Below are positions 25,458-35,556 of a stretch of DNA of 64,000 nt, piece by piece (the first letter of the stretch is position 1; every line of letters begins with the position of its first letter). A program made the translations under genes and the position numbers. Origin of the DNA: Phytoseiulus persimilis (taxonomy: Eukaryota > Arthropoda > Arachnida > Mesostigmata > Phytoseiidae); NCBI GenBank assembly GCA_037576195.1, contig CM075103.1, forward strand, positions 9,610,001-9,674,000, given 5' to 3'. Below the pieces are notes generated by a model. The model saw only the letters and a list, made by a program, of their open reading frames with translations, did no database searches and was not told where the DNA came from.

Positions 25458-25969
25458 TTAAACGTCAATAGTCTCAGTTGTAGGTGTCATCGTGTCGCCG
25501 AGCTGGCCTTTGGCTCCAGGGAATCTAGAACTGATGGTCCGTTTGGCGTTGGCAGGAGTCAACGGCCGGCGACTGACGGTGTTCCGATTCAAAACAGTCC
25601 TCTCGGAGATTGGGGTCAGTTCGTTATTGTTGGCGAGTTCCAAACTGAAAGCGGAAAAGAGTCGGTTGAGAGAGCTTGACGGGAGGGTGATTCGTTCTGC
25701 TCGAATGGGGATTCAACGCGAGGAAGTTCTCACCGCAAAGCACCCGCGGGGCCCGGAGTGTTCTGACGCCGGGTTCGCACAGCACACCCGACCGGGGTGG
25801 CGAAGTTGCTCTCGATTTCACGAACGTTTCGACGCACGAATCCCGCGCGGCTCATTCTGAAATTCGCGCGGTTCTTAGATGTTGCCCCGGAATCACTCAA
25901 CGTTGATCCGTTCTTGGAACCATATTCGTCGTTGTTGTCGTTGAAAGGGGGTTCCGAGCTTGACATCAT
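25458..25969 (-). CDS. two-exon Ser/Thr-Pro-rich basic protein, about 140 aa, unknown
   Basis: Two exons are supported by phase. Exon 1 is 25734-25969 (ATG doublet, ends in phase 2 at a strong gtgaga donor). Exon 2 is 25458-25644 (after a ctttcag acceptor, needs one base, ends in TGA). Together they give 141 codons including stop. The product starts with acidic and Asn-rich sequence and becomes basic. It carries several Ser/Thr-Pro sites (NTPGP, LTPIS, PLTPAN, MTPTT) and Arg-Arg pairs, which suggests a disordered, phosphorylated protein. That composition is common among mitotic regulators, but I recognise no domain and assign no function. It lies just downstream of the ARHGAP11-type gene on the same strand, with a separate start. 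Confidence 0.55.
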
Positions 25970-26424
25970 ACAAACCGAATAGCGATGACAGATTCTCTAG
26001 CGGAGGTTGGGCTTCTGACATCCGATCTGGCCGGCGTATCCGGTAACTTCGCGGTGGGCGTAAACTGCATGTGATGATCCTGGAATGAGTCAACGTTTTC
26101 TCTGAAACCTCGGAGGGAGAGGAGCCTGCGATATCTGGGGAGATCGATGAGGAAGGATGCCATTGTACTCCATGGGATTATCTCGCGATTCCAACTTCCG
26201 CTCTCCTCGAGCTCGAATTCTGAGACAGAGCCGGGAGGTTCGGATTACCTCTCTCCGCTTTGACTCGTTCAGCTTCTGCATGAAGACTTCGGCGTTGACA
26301 AAGTTATGGCCTTCATCTTCTGAATCGACGCACGTTCCAAAATTAGCCGTCACAATCTCACCAAGCGGGCTCCCCGCAGGAACCTGCTGTAAATGTATAA
26401 ACGTTGCAGGATCATGGATGCCTC

Positions 26425-29400
26425 TCATTGCGAAACATTCTGCGTCTCATTCGGGACTCCGCTCCCCGGGCTTGTTGTACGAACACTTTGGTCTTCCTTG
26501 ACTGTCCTCAACACGAAATCATCGTCCTCCTTCTGAGCCGAATCTCCCACGGCGTGTCCGTCGATTTCATCGGTTTCTATGTTGGACGTTTCCATCTCTT
26601 GGACTCCAGCACTCGAAGATTTTCGGCGCTCACTGCTCCTACGGCCCGAAAGCCGCGGAGATTTCCTTTGAGTCATTGATAGTTTTTCGATACTCGCAGC
26701 AACCCTCTCGGCGGCGGCATCGACCTGGAACGTGCTTGCTTTTGAGCTGATTAAGAGAACCAACGAATGGAACTGAATGAACGGTTCTAGTTTACCCCAG
26801 CGGCGGTCTCCCGATTCGGAACCGACATCGGGTTTCGAATCTCCGCGCAGACTTACATCCGAACGCTCGGAAGTATCCATCGGTGACGCATCTGGGAGCT
26901 CGACATTGGTTTCGCTGGTATATTTGGTTCCGCTGATATCTTCCTCAGACTTGGCCAAAACTGGTACGGTGAGTTGAGGGAGTGTCGACAATCCTTTGCC
27001 CGTGGCATCGTTCTGCCTGGACAGTCTCGGGGGTTTACGTGGCGAACACCTGACCGCGAGACTTCCTCGGGGTGCAGTCTTCACGGGCTTCGCAGTGACC
27101 GGCGATGTCGCACTGCGGATAATCAGAAATTGACCCAACGTCCCCCATCGAAACGGGAGCGTATAAGAAGTTCGAGAGCAACTCTCCCGATATACGAGGA
27201 ATGAAGAATCGGACAGTGCAGGAATGGGTGTCAGCATAAACACCAATTTGGAACTTCAATTTACCCAACTGCCCTCACGGCTTTCTTCGCGGGCTGAGTG
27301 TAACTGTACTTCATCGCAGCTCGCACCGTCGCAGCTCTGCAGGAGGAAATAGGCGCCGTAATTCCAACGACTATTTCGGGAGGATATTCGTGGAATTAAA
27401 GCTTATGAACAGCGCAGCCGTTCACTCACCTCCTCACGGACGCTCTCTGACGCTGCTGTCTAGTCATCACCTGACTACTGTGTGCGGGTAGGGATCGGAC
27501 TGAAGCGTTGTTCCGTTCCAGTCGTCGACGACTTTCCTTCGTAATGCCGGCCTCGGCTTCCCGGCTGCAAAAATCAGTCTCTCGTCAAAATGCCTTTCCA
27601 ATAGGGCAACTCCAGCATTTGCCCGAATCAGATGAACACCGCGAAAAAACCGTTCTCGACGCAGAAGCGCACCGGGCTGACCGTTGGATAATTTAAAACA
27701 CGAATAGAAGACCTACCTCTTGTGGAGCTTGGCCGCTTCCTCACCCTGCTTTCGAGAATTGGATCTTGTCACCCTTGCCGAGGTCTCAACAATCGACTGT
27801 CCTTGCTCCCCCTGGAAGGTTCGTACTTAGTTTCATCCTTTTCCACGGTCTACGGATCTACGAGGAAGCCAACAGGGCGAGGGACTTCGGGAGAGTGTTC
27901 AAACAGAGACATCTTCTCGCCGGTCAACGAAGAATACGGTTTCGATTAAACAACATGGAGAACATTGGGTTCGCGTTGAACAAACACGATATTCTTGGTT
28001 TATTACTTGAAGTCAAGTGCGAATGCCTACAAGATTTGGGATCAGAAACGGGAAGATTTACATTATTGACATGTGGAAAGTGCCGTTAAAACGAGTGAGT
28101 TCTCAAGAAAGTAGTCGTCGCCTCAAGCAATCGTGGGCGATTCGTTGACCCCGAGGATGAATTCTACTTGAGGCCACGGATAGGAATCGCGGCGTAGCGT
28201 AAGCTCAAGCTGGGAGTGGGATCATTGAGAGTGCCGGGAGTTCGGATATACTTTAACTAAGATCCCTTATTTGATTTCTTCGTTGAGTACAGTACCTCGT
28301 TTTGTAACGGAGGGCTACTGAAAGGGTTGTGAAGAGACCGCAAGACAGCGCTATTATTCGAACTCCTCACAATTTCGTGGAGTTTGTGGGGAGGCGGAGT
28401 GTTCTTCTTCGCCTGCAACACGGAGCAAGAGCTATGACCAAAGCTGAAGGGAAAGTTGTCCCATTCCAAAGAATCCGATCGAGCTCAAGCATACGGAAAT
28501 AGTCGGGAAACAGGAGCCTTGAATCAGGACTCATCAGAAGCGCAACATCCTGTGTACAAGAGGCCTTCTCCTTCGTGGAGTTTGTCGGCTCCCACAAACT
28601 TACTTTGGACATCTTGGGAGGACACGATTGGGGAACGAGCTTGCTGATGGGCATTCGCTTCGACTGGAGCTGTGGAGTTCGGAGAACAGAGGCGCGATGT
28701 CCTGTCGTACCCTGAATTAGGGAAAAGCGATTTTATGAGATTCATTCTCTGAGGAGACCATTACACTCGGAAGATTCCGATCGAGTTCGAACTCAATTCG
28801 ATTCAAGTATTCTTGTGAGCTCGACCGAGTTACTTTTGACTTGAGGAAAGTGAACAGTTTTTTCTTGGAGTGCCGCTCCGTTTCATGGTCGCTGAGATCA
28901 TCTTCCGAGAGGAAGTCCTTGCCTCTCGACTCTCTCAAGGCCTCGTACTCAGGAGGCAGAACTCCTATATGAGACGCGTTGTCGATGAGAACCTGGAACA
29001 AGGGACGAGCGGAACGTCTCATGAGATCGGGTTCAAGCTCGGTCGAAGAGGATTCTCGAGTTTGTCTGAGCGTGGAAAAACATGGAGCGAAATCGCGTTT
29101 TGGCTGTCTAGTTACCTGAATTGCTATCGTTGAGAGATCACTGAACTTTTTCGCCAGTTCCGGATCCGTTTCAACCTGAGCGAGGAGTCTGGATTAGCAT
29201 CAGTCGGCTCACGAGTGATGATATCAAAGAACGACCTCCACAATTTTTGGAAACCAGACAAACCTTTACGCACCTCGGCATGAGCGAGGGCGCTAGGACT
29301 TTCGCTAAATTGGCGCTAGTCATCTTGTTGCAGCTGTCGTTTTTCGCGATTTCCTATTCCGAAAAGATCGAAGCTCAGGGCCACGAATCCGCAGAACATA

Positions 29401-30528
29401 GTTCACATATCTCGCAAGGGATGGAAAACGGAAGATATAAACTCGGGTTAACTAACCCGCAGAAAGACCGCGACATGCTTCAATGTGTTGAGGTGGAATG
29501 TCGGAAGGAGCAGACACGAGAGCAGAAGTGCTTGGGTTCGATGATGATGAGAGGACTCCAATTCGACACACTTCGCAAAAACATCGTGCAGGAGACGAGG
29601 CACAACGGGTTCTGGAAGGCATCTCAACCACCTGCGAACGTGGAGATTCACATAAAGCAACCCATTAATCTGTATGCTGTGAGCAGGGAAGAGCTCGTTC
29701 GGAAAGGTGCCTACCTTTTCAGAACGCAGGTGACATCATGCACCGAGTACTCGCCCGGTGGTATTTGTGCACCGTTTTTCTCCATGACTTCCGTCAGGCG
29801 ACTCGCCCGCCGTTCGTTTCCATTTTTGCGAAGCAAGCCCTCCTGTAAGATTGGAACACCGCAACTAGGAATAATAAGTCGGAATCGGGATCTCGAAGCC
29901 AACGATGAGTCACTGTAGTTTTCCCCCGGCAGAGAGATCTGACAATCGGATCGAGAGTACGCTCACGAGGTGGAATCTCGACGCGCTCGAACTTCTCGTC
30001 GTCTAGATTGAGTTCTGAACTGGATTGTCGCACGTCTTGGCTGAGGGTTACCTGCGTTGCATGGTTCTCGAGAATGTACTTCGTCACAGCTTCTAGAAAA
30101 TGCGGAACGGGCGCGTTCGTTAACGAAGAAGTTTCCTGTCGAAGAGGACAGAAGCCGTGAGCCTCAAGATGCAGAGCCATTGGCCGTCTTATTCAATACA
30201 TCAGTGGAAAGCGTGATAGGGAACGACGTGACTTCTGGAAAAACCAACCTGCTGCTGGTTTTGAAGAGATACAGAGAAGTAGCTCGCGCTTTCTTGACCA
30301 CAGCCTACTGTGTCCTCGTGGAGTTTCTTGAGGGCATCTCGTAGTTTTCTTGCTTTGGTCACCGAGATTTTCACATTCTTTTTCTCCTGATTACCAAGTC
30401 GGGGGCGGTTAAGGATTAGGAAAAGACATAGAAAGCGGAGAAAAACAGACCCCTCAGCGCCTTGGAAACAAGAAACTGGAAATATCTACCTGAAGTAGTT
30501 TCAATATGTTCACATGTAATTGGCTCAT
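26425..30528 (-). CDS. Rho GTPase-activating protein, ARHGAP11-type, complete 14-exon gene
   Basis: RhoGAP proteins switch off Rho-family GTPases. ARHGAP11 acts in mitosis and cytokinesis in other animals. Exons, 5' to 3': 30490-30528, 30249-30386, 30052-30135, 29715-29842, 29457-29631, 29270-29353, 29116-29175, 28834-28992, 28604-28711, 28296-28412, 27717-27811, 27430-27564, 27265-27336, 26425-27112. All junctions are GT-AG with matching phase, and the sum is 2,082 nt (693 residues plus stop). The RhoGAP domain spans roughly residues 65-280. It includes EGLLRKNG with the arginine finger, WLRCLPEP, LNTLKHVAVFL, and NKMTSANLAKVLAPSL (the usual N-K-M...N-L-A...P block). The segment VLIDNASHIG just after the domain is what points to ARHGAP11 rather than other RhoGAPs. 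The long tail is Ser/Arg-rich and disordered, as in the family. A possible 71-nt intron at 26725-26795 was rejected because it would break the frame. Confidence 0.85.
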
Positions 30529-31750
30529 TTCGCGGTCTGAGTCTACGCGACTCCGACGGGCGAGTCCTGAAAAGAAACAGTCCTTCAATCATGGCGATCT
30601 TCTTTCCAAAAAAACATTGCAGGAGAACCGTGGCTGGGTACTGAGGCGGAACGGAACTACCAGTAACGATCCGGAATCGTACACCTCTTTTCCTGTGGAC
30701 CCACCGAAAGCTTGAATGCAACCTTCCATGGAAAGTGCACTTCGTTGTGACTGAATTTTCACTGAGCGCGAAGATCGTTCGTTTTCGGAAGTCCAAAGAG
30801 TGATCCCGCTGCCAGATAACTCACACATCGGATCTTGAGCTTCACGATAACAGCATTGTTCGGGACTTGACTTTCACAAAATGTGAGCCCATTCAACTGG
30901 TCTAATTTTTCGCTTCGAGTGCAACGTCAACAAACTCTCGCTCGTCACAACTTCCTCGAGCACCATGGAAGGTCTGTATGGAGACTGAGGCGATGTACAT
31001 ACCTTTGGTGAGCGATAAACTGAGTGAATCCTGTTTTTCAATGCATCTCCTCCTAAAACACAGGTCTAGCGCCGGCGAACCCACTTTGAAGCCTCGGGGG
31101 AAACTGGAGCGAGTCTGTGGCGGGAAGAATAACGAACTGCAGTGAGTTACCTCCAATCAAGGATTTGGATATACTGGCCATGGGTGATCTCTCTCATCAC
31201 TCAAACAACCCCGAACAATCCCAGCTAAACCGCCACGAGAGCTCTTTGTTGGGGATAGCATTCAGAACAGGCAGTTTGCCGCTTATATTCAGCACACATC
31301 AAAGGCGGGCGATGAGAGCAGAGAATACTTCTGAAGATGCAGGAAACAGCCTGATCAGTGATCTAGTTCAGCGGCACTACTTACATTGATGTGTTCGTGG
31401 TCACTGAACGATTTGATCCGGGAAGCTCGCTGAAAAACTCGCAAAAAGGTGGTTTCACAACAAATATGATCCGAAGAACCCGCCGATTTCAAACGCCCGT
31501 TAGAAACAAACTTCGTACCACACATGCGGAGAGGGGAAGTACCACGCATGCGTTGCTCCTCATCACCAAGAGAACGCTGTTCGATCGAGACGGATTAGTA
31601 TGCGAAGGGGATGTTGAGCAGGAGGTGTGGATTGCGCCTCGAAGATCGATCTAGGAGGAAAGGGGGCCCGGGGTCATGAGGGTTTTTTTCATGCTGGGGT
31701 GCAGGGAGCGATTTTTATCATCTCTGGCGGGACTACAACTTTGCGTCAGG
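30529..31750. other. intergenic stretch, no gene recognised
   Basis: This lies upstream of the ARHGAP11-type gene. Short frames only; nothing with a domain or phased splice partners. It probably includes that gene's promoter. Confidence 0.45.
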
Positions 31751-32402
31751 TTGGCTTGAGGAGGCTGGTCCAGCAAAAGTATAGGACTGTCATTTTCGCC
31801 CACTGCACGGCTGCGGTGGTATCTGACCGAATGTTGATGAGACCCCATTGTGGGAGGGGGGGGGGCTAGGGAAATTTAACCTATCTGCCGAAAAAAGTTG
31901 AGGGCCATTTTCGTTATCTTCAAAAGGACAGGAAAGTTCCCGATTTTGTGTCTCGGCCACGATTCCTGCCCACCAGGTTGACTCGAGAGGATTAATTCTC
32001 CTAGAGTTACTGCTGTTCGTTGCCCCTCAAATCTGAACTACGGAGGTCGCGATCGGGTGACTAGAAAAATTTCGAATCTGATATTTCGAAAAAAAAAAGG
32101 AGAATAATTCTTCATGATCGGTTTGCTTGAGGAAGGCAAAGCTGATTCTCGTGCCCGTAGTTCATCATCATGACACATACCTCTGCTACGAAACAGAAAA
32201 AAAATCGATTCCGAGAACCCGGTGGGCAGAAATGGTGGTCAACGCACAAAATCGAGGAGCTTCCTGCCCTTCCGAAGAGAACGAAGTTGGCCCGCAGATT
32301 TTTTCGGCAGATAGCTCATCAACATTCGGTTGGGTACGACCGCAGCCGTGTAATGAGCGAGAATGACAGTCCTATGCTTTTGCTAGACCAGCCCCCTTGA
32401 AC
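31751..32402. repeat. large imperfect inverted repeat (foldback element)
   Basis: The left arm (about 31751-31992) reads as the reverse complement of the right arm (about 32212-32402), with many long matching blocks. Examples are TCATCAACATTCGGT, AATGACAGTCCTAT, TTTTTTCGGCAGATAG and CTGCCCACC. Weaker pairing continues inward, for example GAACTACGG near 32036 against CCGTAGTTC near 32155. The left arm carries a G-rich insertion near 31845-31870. No transposase frame is present. This is probably a foldback-type or MITE-like element. Confidence 0.75.
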
Positions 32403-33495
32403 TAGCGCTATGGATTGAAGAGACGATTAATCATGGACCGCGTCAAGAGAAGGGGTGACTAACGATCTCATGGTCAGGGGCGTGCGTACCGCTGGTGCCG
32501 CCCGGAGTGGGGCTCGATTTTGCCGCCCATCGATTTACCCATTGGAACTGCTCGAATCGAACGCCTATCTCTTGAATCAGTGATTCTCCACCCGCGGTTT
32601 CTTCGGGGGTTATGGGAAATTTCCGTGGGCTTGGTCACAAGACATGGATACTCGAGTATGGGTAATTCGCACTATTTTTCGAATTTAAGAAGAATATCGT
32701 GTACTGGATGACCATCATAGAACTTGACGATATTCCGGGAGTCTCGATAAAATTCGGCATCATACTGTTCGTCAGTGTTGGGTTTCGGGGGCCACGGCTT
32801 CCTCTCTCTAACGTTGAGGGGGGGAGGGGGAGGGAAGGCTGGGAAACATGGTGCTTCAAACACCGTCTTGAATGATTCGATCCAAGAGAGCACACATTTC
32901 ACGCCTCAGCTCCTCCACAGAGCACACGAGCTGATCCGGAGCCGCCTAAGCTAGTTCTCAGGGTTGCGGATCTTTCTTAGCAACCGCCACGAGCGGAGGG
33001 CCGCAGCGACGCCCAAACATCTAGCTGTGGAGCCACTCTCTCCTCATGGCAACGCACATGGGACCCGGTGCGAGTTGATGAACGATCATTCCCATCTCAG
33101 AGATCATAGCTTGCTACGGCGAGGAAGGCGGAACACTGACCTCACCCCTAGCTCAACTGCTCACTGTTCACGGCTTTCTTACAGCTTACCGATGCAAAAT
33201 GGAGAAATGCCTGAGTCCGAACTACGCGCTCTGCCCCACCGTCGACGCAAACGGGGCGCAAGCCTCCGAGAACTCCACCGAACCGGAATCTCCACCTGGT
33301 GAGGATGCTACAGCGCGGTTGGGAGTGAGCGATGGTCGCACAAAGACTCGACCTTCGTTCGTTGCATATCACCAACCTGTGGACAAAATCCACGGAGAGG
33401 TATCGGGAGTTCGTGGGGGAAGGCTTTCCTCCTGGCCCTGAAAATGAGATATGCGCGCTGATGGATAGCTTTCTTCTCGAAGAAACGGGAAGATG
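32403..33495. other. intergenic stretch; possible exon near 32672-32850 (-)
   Basis: Mostly non-coding. A minus-strand frame ending near 32672 has a protein-like segment (KPWPPKPNTDEQYDAEF, then a short tail to a stop) after a pyrimidine tract with an AG. I do not know the family and no partner exon was found. A plus-strand frame at 33199-33441 is also unsupported. Confidence 0.25.
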
Positions 33496-33745
33496 CCGTG
33501 GCGTAGCAAGTTCCCATGATGCCGGGGCGCATTCGATTCCCCTCCGCCCTCTCTTTTCCCGGGACTGGAGGAGAGGAATGTGTTCAATGCGCACTGATTG
33601 TATTTTCAAATGACCTCGAACGCAGAAAATGGTTATCTGAAATGAAGATCTCCAGCGAGATCATCAGAGAAATGGAGAGCAAATTCAAATGTGTGCAACA
33701 AGATTATCTATTGTTAGAGGTTGATTTTGCTCGCCCAAGGACCCA
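33496..33745. repeat. dispersed repeat, copy A
   Basis: Homologous by eye to 58993-59240: both carry GGCG..GC, then GATGCC(C)GGGGCG, then a shared stretch of about 90 bp around CAATGCGCACTGATTGTAT / GATGCGCACTGAATGTAT and GAAATG.AGATCT. No coding capacity. The leading GTGGCGTAGC resembles the ends of arthropod DNA transposons. Confidence 0.65.
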
Positions 33746-35556
33746 GGGCATAATCAAAATATTTGGAACAGAGGTATCAAACCTGGATTGAAACATGAAC
33801 TCGAGCAGCTCATAATCATGCTCGGAATTCCATGAAACCATGCAGGAACGCGATCGTTTTCCTGCGAGTTCCTGTTTCTGAGCCCGACGAACTCTCTCGG
33901 TGTCTCTGACGGTCGTTGGATTTCGATCTCAGCGCGGACGGGCTTGGAAATACGATTTCCGCCCTTGCGGGAAACTCGGCCTGCCAATCTGGGTGGCAGA
34001 TGACAGGAGCTACCTGAGTGGAGTGTCTCCAAGAGCGTAAGAGTTGGAATGAGAGAATCTCCGCTATCAGAATGCCGCAAGTGTGAAGGCCTTTTCACCT
34101 GCCACCTCCCAAATGGCCATATTTTTTATCGAGGCACTTCGCTTCAAATCTCGGACATTGATATGCAGCATCGATTGCAATCGATCTCGATTGCAACAGC
34201 ATCAACGTTCGGTGACCTGAAACCACAAGTCTTCCACTGGAAATTGAGCTGAATCCTCTTCATCGTGCCCCGGGTGAAATTTTCATCAGGCTGATAGGTC
34301 GACACCTAGGTCGAAGGAGGACTGAGGAGCGAGACTTTCTCATCAAAAACTTTATTTCCGAAAAAGTTTGAAATCATCCGGCGATACGGGGAGAAAAACT
34401 CCCCTGCAATGCTCTGTTTATGCGGTTCATGTCGAAAAAAAGTTGCACACACACCTTTCGGCCAATATATTACATCTGGGAAAATTCGGTCGGGCTCCTG
34501 ATAAACTGCAGATGGAGAATGCAGCTAGGATGATCACACGAATAATTGGAGAATCCTGGGTTCGTCTGACATTCTGCATTGAGCACTTCGGCCTCCTGAG
34601 GCGTTCCTCCATTGCAACATTTCAAGGAAATGCATAGCCTTCACATTATTGTCCAAGTTGTACTATCAGTGAAATTCGGATACATTCATGTAGAGTCACT
34701 TGATGCACTCGAAGTGATTCCTTCGTCGTACTGATCTCCCCTCTTTCAGGCTCACATCATACATATAGCTGGTCTGCCGTTCCCCGGAGATGCTTTTGTC
34801 TGGTACAGTCGTTTGTAGTACATTGATTTTCTATCAGGTATATTCGCACTTCTCGATTCAAATATATTAGTCATGATCTCGTCCATTCGATGAGCTCGAA
34901 GATTTCTTCTCGAAGTCTTTCGCGCAGAGACGTTACGGCATGGTTCACTAACTTACAACCTTCGCTTGATATCCTATCGTATTCGTTCAGATGTTTTTCA
35001 TCACAGTGAGAAATCATAGAAAGAGGGAAAGTATGTAGAAAGCACATAATTGAACTTTGTTCGCATGATGATTTAAAAATTTGGCTTCAAGAATCAGGAA
35101 GGATTCGGAGCTGTATCCCCCTGTCGTTGATTTGCGATTCCAATGGAAAACGTGACTTCGCGCTCTGCAGCGATTCAGGGCATAGCTCCCGACTCGCCGT
35201 TTCTCGGGAATCCAGGAACTCAAAATTTTCGCGCTCGGTTGGGGAATCGGGGCCTGTATCATCTAACGATCCAACTCCACTAATATTATGATGTTGGTCG
35301 GAAAATTCGAGCCCCGCTCCGAGGGAAGCGGGCCCATCACTTTGCTTCGTTTCTGTTCCCTCTCTTCCTGTGAACTTCCGGATTGAATTGGCAACATCTG
35401 GGTAAGAGTCACTCAGGTCGCTGGCTTTTCGGGGTTCCGAAGCTTGCCGCCGTTTTCTCCCTCTCTCTTTCGGAATTCACTACACGGAGTTCTGTGAAGG
35501 GGGTTTTGCGAAACAATTCAACCGCTCGAATAAGTTCCGTGTGCGAACGAAGGAAT
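33746..35556. other. intergenic stretch, no gene recognised
   Basis: AT-richer than its surroundings in places, with only short frames. The missing C-terminal exons of dystrobrevin were looked for here on the minus strand and not found. Confidence 0.4.

Noticed and set aside
26725-26795. Possible 71-nt intron in the last ARHGAP11-type exon
   Set aside because: Good-looking GT and AG ends, but removal breaks the frame, which is open when left unspliced.
29247-29918. 223-codon plus-strand frame with a leader-like start
   Set aside because: It lies antisense to three phased exons of the ARHGAP11-type gene, and its frame has no homology.
31371-31549. Short minus-strand frame near the foldback repeat
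   Set aside because: No homology, and composition typical of non-coding DNA here.
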